NCBI GenBank assembly: GCA_022827625.1 | Contig: JAJEIE010000004.1 | Location: 62,001 to 126,000 of the forward strand | Length of the DNA stretch: 64,000 bases | Reading direction: 5' to 3' | From: Candidatus Poribacteria bacterium | GTDB lineage: Bacteria > Poribacteria > WGA-4E > WGA-3G | Part shown: positions 20,073 to 29,644 of the stretch, one piece after another | Layout: each line of letters starts with the position of its first letter | Numbering within the stretch: the stretch's first letter is position 1 | The notes under the pieces: generated by a model | Database searches by the model: none | What the model was told of the DNA's origin: nothing | The model's input: only the letters and a program-made list of their open reading frames with translations | Position numbers and translations under genes: made by a program

Positions 20073-23000
20073 CTACCGCATTGACATCCGTTCCTGCGTC
20101 TCTAATGTCCGGCGGAGGACGACACCCCACTGCCCAACAACCCATAACGCTTTACCGTCCTTGGAACGCGTAATAACATAAAGGTTGTTGTCAATATCGG
20201 TGTGTTCCTGTTCCCACGTTTCACCGCCATCGGTCGAATGGATAATTATACCCTCTTCGCCGACTGCGTAAATTTCCTTTTCAGAGAGTGCGAGGATACC
20301 GTGGAGCGTTTTGTTAATGCCAGTCGTTTTAGGCTCCCAATTAAAACCGCCATCAGTTGTCTTGAGGATGATACCAGCCTCACCAGCCGCCCAGCCTGTC
20401 CGCTTAGCGATAAATGAAACAGCGTTGAGATCGTAATTAACCTTTGTTTCATGCATCCGCCAATACTCGCCGCCGTTGATCGTGCGTTGGGTTACCCCTG
20501 CCTGTCCGACCGCCCACCCGAGCGGCGCGAATTTCATATCCACATCCATAAGTGCGTCGTTTGCAGTGGTACGCTGGGGTGCCCACGTCGGACCCCCATC
20601 TTTGTTATGGATAATTTGCCCGAGTCTACCGACCGCCCACCCTTCAGAAAACTTGCCAAAATCGACATCGTTGAGTGAAAATGTTCCGGGCAAATCGCCT
20701 TCCATAAATGGCGGTTGTTCGGGGGTGTCGCCTGCTGTCCAAGTCGCACCGTCTGTCGTGTAGAGGACAGTTCCGTCGCGTTGCATCGTCCAACCCCATT
20801 TCGGTTCGAGACTTGCAAAGTGTATACCGATAAGGCGTTGACGCGTTCGGCTTGGGAGTGAATCCCAAGTCTGTCCACCATCTTGGGTTTCCAGTAAAAC
20901 GCCGCCGTCGCCAGCGATCCAACCGTTTTTGTCGTCGTAGAAAAGGACTTCTCGGAAGTCGTTGCGTTCCGCTTCACCGAGTTGGCGTTCCCAAGTCTGT
21001 CCGCCGTCTGTCGTGTGGTAAATGCTACCACCGCTACCGACTGCATAAGCGAGTTCTGCGTCAAGAAAATGCACACTGGCGATTCGGCTGCCGCCTCTCC
21101 CTCTTCTGCGTCCTTCGGGTTCCGGGGGTGGCGGCGGTTGCTGCTCTGCGGATTGCGGCGATGGTGTCGCGCGTTCAGCGTTAGGCGGGAGTTCACCCTC
21201 AGGGGCAAGCCGTCCCGGACGTTGCCATTGCGCCCGCAGCCGATTTTGGATTTCCTCGGGTGTCTCGTCGTACGTGAGCGTCGGTCCTTCCTCAACCTCT
21301 GCTTCCGTCTCTTCTGGTGCCTCGGATTCTAATTCAACGCCTTCGGGTAAAAACGGGTTGAACTCTCCCATAGCGACCCTATTATCGCCGCCATCATCTC
21401 CCGTGTCAACAGGAACCGCTTTCCAGGTCAATCCTTGATCCTCGGTAACATAAGCACCCCTGCCACCGAGTGCCCATGCTTCTGTGTTGGAACGGAAAGT
21501 GATACGGCGCAAGCCGCTTGTGCTTTGGGTCGTGGTTTGCAGTCTCCAGGTTTCGCCGCCGTCTTCAGTCAATAAAGAGTTGCCGTTGCCGAGGATCACC
21601 CAACCGCTGTTTTCGTCAGCAAAGTAGACAGCAACACCGGGTTGGTTCGTCTTCGCCTGAATCTTCCAATAATCACCGCCGTTAACAGTGTGGAGAATAA
21701 ACCCGCCATCTCGACGTTGGGGTGTGACAGCCCATCCGACTTGACTATTGATGAAATGAATATCGGTGATATTTGCCATAGTGGTTCCAGTTTTTTGGAT
21801 TTTCCACGTTTTTCCGCCGTCGGTTGTATGCAAGATTTGCCCGATAGTGGCACCGAGCCAGCCCTCTTCAGCATTTAGGAAATGCATCATGCTAACGCGT
21901 GGGAGGTTCTGCTTAGTTGCTTGGAGAATCGGCTGCCATGTTTCGCCACCATCTTCGGTCTGAAGTAAAAGTCCAGCACCAAGCACACGTCCATGTTTCT
22001 CATCACTGAATTCAACTTCTCGTAGATTTTCACTGACACCGCTATGTTGCGGGAGCCACGTTTTTCCGCCGTCTGTGGTATGGGCAATTGCACCGTCCGA
22101 GCCGACCGCCCATCCGTTTTGTGTATCTATAAAGTGAACGTCCGCAAAGTCAGTTCTCCAAGTTGCCTGTCGGAGAATGTCCCAGTGGTAAACAATAGGT
22201 TCAACAGAAGTGTCTTCTTCGGCGGATACAATAACTTCTGTCTCTTCAGCGACCGGTGGCAATTTCGCTGGCAATTCTGCTTCCTCAACAGAGTAACGCA
22301 TCGCGATTCCGCCCTTACCGACTGCTACAACGCCATCCGGCGATAAAGCTAACCCGTAGAGGTCGTTATCGGTGCCGCTCTCTTGAAGTTCCCATTGTGT
22401 CCCCCCGTTGACGGTCGTGAGCATCACACCGTTATCACCGACGATTAATCCGTGCTGTGCATCGGCAAAATAGAGTTTGTTTAGGTTCTCTTGTGTGCGG
22501 CTCCGTTGGAAACTCCACTTTTTGCCCCCGTTCTTCGTGTGCAAAATCTCCCCGAACTGTCCAACAATCCATCCAGTGTTTTCATCGGCAAAATAGACAG
22601 CGTAGAGTTCATTGAAGGTACCGGTATCCTGCTGTGTCCAGCTCAGACCCCCATCTTCCGTCGCAAGACAAACACCCGGCCAGCCGATAGCCCACCCCTT
22701 CTTGTCATCAAGGAAAAATACACCCTTTAGCATGAGGGAGAGAAAGTCACCAACGGCGGTCTGCGGAAGCCACGTTTGTCCACCGTCAATTGTATGTAAA
22801 ATGCTTCCCATATCTCCGACAGTCCAACCGACTTTCGGACTAATAAAATGGACGGAGCGAAGCGTGAACGCTGAATTGCTACGTTGACGTTCCCAGTTTA
22901 GACCCCCATCGCTGGTGTGGACAACAAGTCCGCGTTCACCGACTGCCCAGCCATGTTTGTCGGTCGCGAAATAGATATTCCAGATACCATCCCAAATATC

Positions 23001-24158
23001 CGTCTCAATTTCGCTCCAGGTCTGACCTCCATCCTCACTCATTGCCATAGTCCCGCGCCTACCGACTGCGATGGCGCGATTTGCATTCGTAAACTGGACA
23101 TTCTGCAAATCGTTGGCAGTCGTGCCACTGGTCATCTCCCATGTCGCACCCGCATCCGTTGTGTGCAAAATCGTGCCGTACCATCCAACAGCCCATGCTT
23201 CTGTCGGTGTCGTAAACTGGATACCCGTCAAATTGTTTTCAGTCCCGCTTTCCATCAGTTGCCAGTTATCCCCGCCGTCTTCAGTACGGGTGATAAACCC
23301 AACGTCTGCTACGGCGACCCCGTAGTTTTCATCTGTGAAATGGATGCTATTGATGGTATCTCGGACGTGTCCGTTAATAAGGGGAATACGACTGTCTTGA
23401 CGTTCCCAGTTTATACCACCTGTGGCTGTATGAAAGATAGAGCCATCGCTGCCGACAATCCAACCTTCATTATCGCTAACGAAGAACACCTGTTTGTTGT
23501 CATTAATCATCCGATCGCGTTCACCTTCAAAGCGGTTGCTCTGTTCTCGCCATGACTCGCCGCCTGTTTGGGTATGGAAAATCCTATCGTGGGTGCCGAC
23601 GACCCAACCTGTCGAATTGTTAACGAACCAGACACCGTTGAGCATAAACTCGCTGACGTACTCGTAACGTTTCCACTCTTTTCCGCCGTTTTTGGTATAA
23701 AGAACGTCCGAATCTTCTCCAACAATCCAACCTTCTTTTGAATTAGCAAAATAGACATCAAGGAGCATCGCTGAAGTGCCGCTCCGTTGTAAGGTCCAAT
23801 GTTTGCCGCCATCGTCGGTCGTAGCAACTAACCCTTCATCGCCAACAGCCCAACCGTAGTCCGCGTTCGTAAAATAGACCGCCTTGAAATCTAAGGAAGC
23901 ATCGGGCATGCGATATCCAACGCCTGTTGTATCTACTTCCTGTTGCTTCCACGTTTTACCGCCATCTGCGGTATGGATAATTAGCCCCTGTTCCCCGACA
24001 ACCCATCCGAGTTTGTGGTTGACGAAGTGCAAGTCTGTGAAGTGTGTCTCCCAATCCGCTTTTCGGGTCGCTTCCATCTTCACACAACCATTAAAAAGGA
24101 TTAAAATACCCAGCAGAAATGCTATGATAGGAAAGTTCAGATTACGTACCAAACCCAT
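20073..24158 (-). CDS. giant Ycf48-type (BNR-like) repeat lipoprotein
   Basis: About 1361 residues. A signal peptide ending in LFNGC (probable lipobox) precedes about 28 copies of a 40-47-residue unit of the form GWAVG..G.I.HT.DGG.TW..Q, the repeat of Ycf48/HCF136 and sialidase-like beta-propellers. Copies come in three blocks: 14, then 6, then 8, separated by charged linkers (a Glu-rich one near 650 and a Pro/Arg/Gly-rich one near 1000). That is enough for about four seven-bladed propellers. ATG 24158 is chosen because GGAGG precedes it at 6 bases. No enzymatic residues are evident; a surface binding or assembly role is inferred. Confidence 0.88.
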   Translation of the reverse strand: MGLVRNLNFPIIAFLLGILILFNGCVKMEATRKADWETHFTDLHFVNHKLGWVVGEQGLIIHTADGGKTWKQQEVDTTGVGYRMPDASLDFKAVYFTNADYGWAVGDEGLVATTDDGGKHWTLQRSGTSAMLLDVYFANSKEGWIVGEDSDVLYTKNGGKEWKRYEYVSEFMLNGVWFVNNSTGWVVGTHDRIFHTQTGGESWREQSNRFEGERDRMINDNKQVFFVSDNEGWIVGSDGSIFHTATGGINWERQDSRIPLINGHVRDTINSIHFTDENYGVAVADVGFITRTEDGGDNWQLMESGTENNLTGIQFTTPTEAWAVGWYGTILHTTDAGATWEMTSGTTANDLQNVQFTNANRAIAVGRRGTMAMSEDGGQTWSEIETDIWDGIWNIYFATDKHGWAVGERGLVVHTSDGGLNWERQRSNSAFTLRSVHFISPKVGWTVGDMGSILHTIDGGQTWLPQTAVGDFLSLMLKGVFFLDDKKGWAIGWPGVCLATEDGGLSWTQQDTGTFNELYAVYFADENTGWIVGQFGEILHTKNGGKKWSFQRSRTQENLNKLYFADAQHGLIVGDNGVMLTTVNGGTQWELQESGTDNDLYGLALSPDGVVAVGKGGIAMRYSVEEAELPAKLPPVAEETEVIVSAEEDTSVEPIVYHWDILRQATWRTDFADVHFIDTQNGWAVGSDGAIAHTTDGGKTWLPQHSGVSENLREVEFSDEKHGRVLGAGLLLQTEDGGETWQPILQATKQNLPRVSMMHFLNAEEGWLGATIGQILHTTDGGKTWKIQKTGTTMANITDIHFINSQVGWAVTPQRRDGGFILHTVNGGDYWKIQAKTNQPGVAVYFADENSGWVILGNGNSLLTEDGGETWRLQTTTQSTSGLRRITFRSNTEAWALGGRGAYVTEDQGLTWKAVPVDTGDDGGDNRVAMGEFNPFLPEGVELESEAPEETEAEVEEGPTLTYDETPEEIQNRLRAQWQRPGRLAPEGELPPNAERATPSPQSAEQQPPPPPEPEGRRRGRGGSRIASVHFLDAELAYAVGSGGSIYHTTDGGQTWERQLGEAERNDFREVLFYDDKNGWIAGDGGVLLETQDGGQTWDSLPSRTRQRLIGIHFASLEPKWGWTMQRDGTVLYTTDGATWTAGDTPEQPPFMEGDLPGTFSLNDVDFGKFSEGWAVGRLGQIIHNKDGGPTWAPQRTTANDALMDVDMKFAPLGWAVGQAGVTQRTINGGEYWRMHETKVNYDLNAVSFIAKRTGWAAGEAGIILKTTDGGFNWEPKTTGINKTLHGILALSEKEIYAVGEEGIIIHSTDGGETWEQEHTDIDNNLYVITRSKDGKALWVVGQWGVVLRRTLETQERMSMR

Positions 24159-24313
24159 TTTTGCCTCCAAATATTTGTGCTTTTATCCCAACCGAGAGGA
24201 CGATTGAATCTTTATTTATAGTACAAAATGAACTGCTTCTCTCCGAAGGTCCTGTTACTTACAAAATTACCCTTAGATCTTTAGACAAACTTCTCCGATT
24301 GTTTGTTCGTGTA

Positions 24314-25219
24314 TTAATAGCCGTTGTTGTCGCCGAATAAGCCAGAACGGATAACAGCAATGCATACCGCTATAACGACTGGGAGGGCAACAGCTACTAT
24401 TTGGGCAAGCGTAGAACGCCACCCACCAAGTCCCTGAACTGCCTTTGTCCGCCCAACTTGTGCCAAAAGCGGTGAAATCATCAACAAAATAGCACTCACT
24501 GCTGGCACTTCTGCGAAAAAGTAACCGTTCATCCAGATGCCAATAAGTAGAAGCGTCGCAACCGGCGAGGCACTTTGTGGAAAAACGAACCGCTTCCTGT
24601 CCCGCTGTAGACCGAGCGTAAGTATCCAACTCGCTGCGAAAAGTGCCACTAAAATACCACAGTGTTGTGCTAACCGTAAACTTCCTGAGAGCGCAAGAAT
24701 CAAGGCAGTTCCGCCAGAGAGCCCAAAATAGACGAATGGACCAGACGCACCAGAGGGTAAAGCACTAAAACTCTGTTCCACAAGATGCCAGATAATAAAG
24801 ATAACAACGGCGAGGCACACCCACCAGATAATCCCTTCAATAGGTCCCCATGTGTGTTTAAATGTTGAAGTCAGAAGGAGACGCGGTAGAATAATAGAGA
24901 TTGCTATCTGCGCTATTGGACCCCACACGGCACGATGCCAAAAACGCGCAACGATCAATCCGATAATAGCAAGATAGAAGAGCCAATGCGTTCCTAACTT
25001 GGGCAGAAATGCTGGCAATCCCTCCAAACCGAGATAGCCGACTATGTAGCCAACACCCAGTGCGGCAGCGATGAGCCAACTCGCAAATCCATCTTGTTCT
25101 TTTTCGTATCGAGCAGTTGCGTATGCTTTAGGGGAAAGAGATCTTGCGATGACGAAAATCCCACCACCGACGATAGCCGGTAGAAGTATACCGAAAAAAA
25201 GTTGTTTAATTAATAACAT
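24314..25219 (-). CDS. polytopic membrane protein of unknown function
   Basis: About 301 residues with roughly ten hydrophobic segments (first GILLPAIVGGGIFVIA, last IVAVALPVVIAVCIAVI) and few charges. No known transporter motif was recognised. ATG 25219 follows AAGGAGA by 8 bases; the adjacent upstream GTG is less well spaced. It is followed by the Ycf48 repeat gene and preceded by yceI on the same strand, so the three may be co-transcribed. Confidence 0.75.
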   Translation of the reverse strand: MLLIKQLFFGILLPAIVGGGIFVIARSLSPKAYATARYEKEQDGFASWLIAAALGVGYIVGYLGLEGLPAFLPKLGTHWLFYLAIIGLIVARFWHRAVWGPIAQIAISIILPRLLLTSTFKHTWGPIEGIIWWVCLAVVIFIIWHLVEQSFSALPSGASGPFVYFGLSGGTALILALSGSLRLAQHCGILVALFAASWILTLGLQRDRKRFVFPQSASPVATLLLIGIWMNGYFFAEVPAVSAILLMISPLLAQVGRTKAVQGLGGWRSTLAQIVAVALPVVIAVCIAVIRSGLFGDNNGY

Positions 25220-25306
25220 CACAGATCTCCTTCCGTTTGCTGCGTGGGAATGGCACGCTTTTATAAAAATTAAGCGCGCTGGCGGTAAATCGGGCCGTAT
25301 AGGTTC

Positions 25307-25927
25307 CTATCCTTGTTTGGCTTCGATACTAACAATGAGACCAATGTCGTCGCTGACGGGTCCCCCAACGCCGTAGGTCATGCCGAATTCGCTCCGATTA
25401 ATCGTAAAGGTGCTTTCAAACCCGATCAGAGATTCACCCTGTCTCCCTTTGCCTTTTCCTGTAATTTCAACATCCACCGTGATAGACTTCTTGACACCGA
25501 GTAATTCAAGATCGCCTGTCACCTCCAACACGTCTTCTGCTCCTTCCTTCATATTCACTTTTGTGCTTTTGAAGGTGATAACGGGGAACTGTTTCGCGCT
25601 GAAAAAGTCGGGGCTTCTGAGGTGTTGGTCGCGTTTTTCGTTGGCAGTATCAACACTCGCTGTTTTTACTTCAAATTCTACCATGCTTTTGGATATATCG
25701 GTTGCATCCATTGTGATTTTGCCGGTAAACTCATTGAATCTGCCATAGTTATAAGCGATACTGTTGTGTTTTGCACGGAAAAGTATCATTGAGTGCGCCG
25801 TGTCTATTTCATAAGTATCCGCGGCATCTGCGAGTTGTGTGCTGCCCGTAAAACCGATGATGAGTAACGCTAAAACGAGACCTCCAATATAGGAAATCTG
25901 TCGGGTGCGTCCTAAGTCTGTTTTCAT
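25307..25927 (-). CDS. YceI family periplasmic lipid-binding protein
   Basis: 206 residues. Signal peptide (LVLALLIIGFTGSTQLADA), then the YceI lipocalin-like barrel: YEIDTAHSMILFRAKH, GRFNEFTGKITMD, RDQHLRSPDFFSAKQFPVITFKST, LELLGVKKSITVDVE and INRSEFGMTYG. Family members bind long polyisoprenoids or amphiphiles. Start ATG 25927 has AAGGAG well placed. Acts outside the inner membrane; the exact ligand is unknown. Confidence 0.92.
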   Translation of the reverse strand: MKTDLGRTRQISYIGGLVLALLIIGFTGSTQLADAADTYEIDTAHSMILFRAKHNSIAYNYGRFNEFTGKITMDATDISKSMVEFEVKTASVDTANEKRDQHLRSPDFFSAKQFPVITFKSTKVNMKEGAEDVLEVTGDLELLGVKKSITVDVEITGKGKGRQGESLIGFESTFTINRSEFGMTYGVGGPVSDDIGLIVSIEAKQG

Positions 25928-26055
25928 TGAAAAAATCTCCTTGATTTGTTTAAAAGTTAAGTTTCGTAGACGTATATTACCTTAATATTAGGCAAAAGAA
26001 GTATATCGTACTTTACAGGAGATGTCAACGGAAAATATTTGGTGCTGGATTTTTC

Positions 26056-26085
26056 TTGAATTTTATTGTGAAATTGTAGTATAAT
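26056..26085 (+). promoter_or_regulatory. sigma70-like promoter for the WD40-HMA gene
   Basis: TTGAAT (26056-26061), 18 bases, TATAAT (26080-26085), about 90 bases before ATG 26177 in an AT-rich divergent spacer. Confidence 0.5.
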
Positions 26086-26176
26086 TGTTGAAAAATGTGT
26101 TAATTGCGACATTTTTACCACAACTCGCTATAGAACGGTATCCTAACGCGTAATGACTCGGAGGGTTTCAAGAAAT

Positions 26177-27775
26177 ATGAAGAAATTGAGATCAGCGTTT
26201 ATTATTCATTTAGCGGTTTATCTACTCTGTTTTGTCGTGTGGATCCCTTTGGCAGCGGCGGATAATCATGCGAGCGGCTCAGCAGTCAGTTATTACGCAC
26301 AGATTGTGCCGATTCTCAAGCGGAGTTGCCAAGGCTGTCATCACCCCGGCGATCCGAACGGCGATTTAATTGTGACGACCTACGCCGATCTCACGCACGG
26401 TGGAATGGCAGGCGAGGCGATCCTCCCTGGGAAACCCGATGAGAGTCTCCTCATTAAACTTATCTCTGGTGATGAACCGGCGATGCCACAGAACCAAGAA
26501 CCGCTCTCCACTGAGGAGGTTGAACTGTTCCGTCGGTGGATCCTTGAAGGCGCGCAAGACGATACACCCGCCGAAGTTGATGCCCTTGGAGACGGGAACT
26601 ATCCAACTTACACAGTACCTCCCGTAGTTTCTGCTATCGCGTATTCACCCGATGGTAGCACACTTGCAGTATCAGGATTCCGTGAAGTTTTATTGTATGA
26701 CACAACGAACTTTGAACTCAAAGCCCGCTTGGTCGGCAAAGCACATCGCATACAATCGCTGACGTATACAGTTGATGGAGAGATATTGGGAGTCGCGGGC
26801 GGCTCCCCGGGGCAGTTTGGCGAAGTGCAACTCTGGGATACCACAACGCATACACTCATCAAAGCGATCCGTTCGAGCTATGATACCATCTACGGACTCT
26901 CTTTCTCACCGGATGCCAGCCGTGTCGCCTTTGGGTGCTCCGATAAAACCGTGCGTGTGTTATCTATTGCCGATGAAAAAGAACTCGTTAAATTCGACAA
27001 CCACGGTGACTGGGTCTTTGGGACAATTTTCTCCACCGATGGTTCCCATTTCGTGAGTGCCGGTCGGGATACCGCTCTCAAGTTGGTCGAGGTAGACACG
27101 GGTTCTTTTGTTGACGACATCAACTCCAGTAACAAAGGTTACGGCGAAATTAATACCATCGCACGACACCCAACGAAAGACCAAGTCCTCAGTGGTGGTG
27201 AAGATCGAATCCCACGCCTCTACAAAATTTTCCGAGAGATCCAAAGAGATGTCGGCAATACCGATTTTAACCTCATTCAAGCCTATGAAGCACAATCGGG
27301 TTCAATTGAAGATTATGCATTTTCAGCAGACGGCAGTCGGTTTGCTACCGGATGCGCCAGTGGTGAGACGCGTATCTATAACGTAGTTGACGGGAAGCGG
27401 CTGGCGACAATGCAAGGTGATGCCGTTGCAGTCTTTGCGGTCTCCTTCCATCCCGATGGCAAGCAACTCGCTACAGGCGGTTTCGACGGAAAGATTCGTG
27501 TGTTTGACCCGGCTTCTGGAAAATTGCTGAACGCCTTTATGTCCGTACCGATTGAACCAGCGGGCAGCGAAGATGTCGCTTTGGTTGTGACGGGTATGAC
27601 GTGAGGGACTTGCGTCGCAAAAGTGCAGGATGCACTTTCACATCACCAAAACGTTATCAGTGTTGAAGTTTCTCTCCCTGATCAGGCAATCATTAAAGTC
27701 CGTAAAAATACTGTCACTGCCGCTGACCTCGCGAACATCGTCAAAGGGACTGGGTTTAGCGCGACTGCCAAATAG
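26177..27775 (+). CDS. PSCyt1-WD40-HMA fusion, predicted selenoprotein (Sec476)
   Basis: 532 residues if TGA 27602-27604 is read as selenocysteine. Order: signal peptide (FIIHLAVYLLCFVVWIPLAAA); a planctomycete-type cytochrome domain with heme motif CQGCHH and PGKPDESLLIKLISG; WD40 repeats (about 150-470; SPDGSTLAVSG, SFSPDASRVAFG, SFHPDGKQLATGG); then a heavy-metal-associated domain. The HMA domain crosses the TGA: VTGMT-[TGA]-GTCVAKVQDALS, then VISVEVSLPDQAIIKV, and finally ADLANIVKGTGFSATAK and TAG at 27773. The TGA is exactly at the first Cys of the metal-binding C-x-x-C, giving U-x-x-C. All 56 following codons keep family residues, and a SECIS-like hairpin follows. ATG 26177 has GGAGGG upstream. 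A termination product without HMA is the alternative. Probably exported; binds metal or does redox chemistry at U/C. Confidence 0.88.
27602..27638 (+). promoter_or_regulatory. in-frame TGA with bacterial SECIS-like hairpin
   Basis: TGA at 27602-27604. Hairpin AAAGTGCA (27620-27627), loop GGA (27628-27630), TGCACTTT (27631-27638): a perfect 8-bp stem. There are 23 bases between the TGA and the loop, and the loop starts with G. From memory, bacterial SECIS elements have the loop about 16-37 bases after UGA with a G among its first two bases, so this fits. The stem lies within coding sequence, as bacterial SECIS elements do. Confidence 0.85.
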
Positions 27776-27801
27776 CATGCGACGCACATTAGGAGTTTCT
27801 C

Positions 27802-28134
27802 ATGACAGTAGAAGAACTGAAAGAGATAATGTCTCAGCGGTTCGATGCACAAGATAAAATGATAGATCAGCGGTTTAAGGCGTTAGATCAGCGGTTTGAG
27901 GCAATAGATCAGCGGTTTGAGGCGTTAGATCAACGGTTTGAGGCATTAGAAAACCGCCAGGACCGCCTTGAAGCGCGCATGGATCGCATAGAAGCGAAAC
28001 TTGATAGAGTGTTAGAACTTGTCGCGATCCAACACGGGGAGCGTGCGTCTACAGCGCGCTTTTGGAAGCATGCGGCGTGGCTCACCCCAACGCTCATCGC
28101 CCTTGCTGCATTCATCAAGAGTTTCTTTCTCTAA
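27802..28134 (+). CDS. small coiled-coil protein with C-terminal membrane helix
   Basis: 110 residues. Residues 9-70 are a run of 7-residue units of the form DQRF(K/E)A(L/I), then ENRQDRLEARMDRIEAKLDRVLELV: an ideal coiled coil. A single hydrophobic C-terminal segment (AAWLTPTLIALAAFIKSFF) suggests tail anchoring. At the DNA level 27859-27942 is a nearly exact 21-base tandem repeat, so the heptad number can change by slippage. AGGAG precedes the ATG. Short proteins of this kind are often annotated DUF1640-like or hypothetical; the function is unknown. Confidence 0.75.
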   Translation: MTVEELKEIMSQRFDAQDKMIDQRFKALDQRFEAIDQRFEALDQRFEALENRQDRLEARMDRIEAKLDRVLELVAIQHGERASTARFWKHAAWLTPTLIALAAFIKSFFL

Positions 28135-28159
28135 TTCGCAGAAACGCAAAGGCTGATAT

Positions 28160-29620
28160 ATGGCTACTCATACCCCGAATATTCTCTGGGTTTGCACAGA
28201 TCAGCAACGATACGACACAATCGGCGCGTTGGGCAATCCGTTCGTGTCAACCCCGAACATTGATAGCCTCGTAGAAGATGGAGTCGCCTTCACGCATGCT
28301 TACTGTCAGAGTCCAATCTGTACACCGAGTCGAGCGAGTTTCCTCACGGGGATGTACCCAAGCGCAACGCACGCCAATCGCAACGGAAACGACTTCTATC
28401 CAGGTCCATATCCGCTTGTGACGCGCACGCTCGCGAACATCGGTTACGATTGCGGTCTCATCGGCAAACTTCATCTCGCAAGTGCCTATCGCCGCATAGA
28501 ACCGCGCACGAACGATGGCTATCGCTATTGGCAATACAGCCACGCACCCCGTGACGACTGGGAACAGGGGCACGACTACGCCGATTGGGTGCGATCAAAA
28601 GGATACATACTCGGTGAGTTGAATCGGAATCCTGAAGGTGTACCCGCAGAATTACATCAGACGACGTGGTGTGCCGAGAAAACGATTGAATTCATTCGTG
28701 AGGAACGGGAGTGTCCGTGGCTCGCGAGCGTTAACATCTACGACCCGCATCCACCGTTCAATCCGCCACAGACGCATCGCGAACGGTTTAATCCAGCGGA
28801 GATGCCAGAACCGCTCTTCCGAGACAGCGATCTTGAACAACAGACTCGGTTGCAAGCGGTCGATTTTCAGTCCAAAGTACGTACACCAGACGAATTAGAC
28901 ATCCGTAGTCCAATTTTGCCCCACACGCCTAAAACGTCCCCGCGTCGAGAAACGAATGCGGTCGGTGCAAGGGATGCCAAAACCCTCAAAGCCGCCTATT
29001 ATGCCATGATTCAACTGATCGATGAACAGTTGGGCAGGATTCTTGAAACGTTGGAAGAGACCGGGCAGCGCGAGAACACGGTTATCATTTTCACGAGCGA
29101 CCATGGCGAGACACTCGGCGACCATGGGCTTATACAAAAAGGGTGTCGGTTCTATGAAGGTTTAGTTAGGGTGCCGCTGATTTTCGCATGGCAGGGGCAA
29201 TTTGCAAACGGTCTCAGAAGCGATGCACTTGTTGAACTGGTTGATAAGGCACCGACCCTCTTGGAGTTGGCAGGTTTAACTGTGCCTGAAGGGATGCACG
29301 GACGATCGTTACTGCCGATACTACAAGGTAAGGCGGACCCAGACCGTCACCGCGATTTTGTCCGATGCGAATACTACGACGCTGTTGATCTGCCTGATCA
29401 CTCTCTCGCAACGATGTATCGAGATGAACGTTATAAATTAGTAGTTTATCACGGACACGAAGAAGGTGAACTTTATGACCTAATTGATGACCCCGATGAG
29501 TTTGACAATCTCTGGCGGACACCGACGAAGCAGGATGTCAAAATGGAATTGCTAAAACGGAATTTTGATGCGTCTATGTTTGCTATGGATATAGGACCGC
29601 GGCGGGTGGGACCGATGTAA
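28160..29620 (+). CDS. type I sulfatase (Cys-type formylglycine)
   Basis: 486 residues. Metal site PNILWVCTDQQRYD; modification motif C54-T-P56-S-R58-ASFLTG; DPHPPFNPP; and TSDHGETLGDHGLIQKG with later VRVPLIF. These are the S1-family hallmarks and give sulfate ester hydrolysis. No signal peptide is seen. It starts 25 bases after the coiled-coil gene and is followed by a DNA methyltransferase at 24 bases, so it may be in an operon with unrelated genes. Confidence 0.93.
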   Translation: MATHTPNILWVCTDQQRYDTIGALGNPFVSTPNIDSLVEDGVAFTHAYCQSPICTPSRASFLTGMYPSATHANRNGNDFYPGPYPLVTRTLANIGYDCGLIGKLHLASAYRRIEPRTNDGYRYWQYSHAPRDDWEQGHDYADWVRSKGYILGELNRNPEGVPAELHQTTWCAEKTIEFIREERECPWLASVNIYDPHPPFNPPQTHRERFNPAEMPEPLFRDSDLEQQTRLQAVDFQSKVRTPDELDIRSPILPHTPKTSPRRETNAVGARDAKTLKAAYYAMIQLIDEQLGRILETLEETGQRENTVIIFTSDHGETLGDHGLIQKGCRFYEGLVRVPLIFAWQGQFANGLRSDALVELVDKAPTLLELAGLTVPEGMHGRSLLPILQGKADPDRHRDFVRCEYYDAVDLPDHSLATMYRDERYKLVVYHGHEEGELYDLIDDPDEFDNLWRTPTKQDVKMELLKRNFDASMFAMDIGPRRVGPM

Positions 29621-29644
29621 ATTGTAAGGACGGTTTGATATATT

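Noticed and set aside
20534-21295. 253-codon frame inside the Ycf48-repeat gene
   Set aside because: Shadow of the repetitive real gene in another frame of the same strand; arginine-rich, no family match, no start context.
27602-27604. Ordinary stop or recent nonsense mutation in the WD40 gene
   Set aside because: The frame after it is undamaged for 56 codons, the TGA is exactly at a metal-binding Cys and a SECIS-like hairpin follows; a random stop would not give this. It remains the main alternative.
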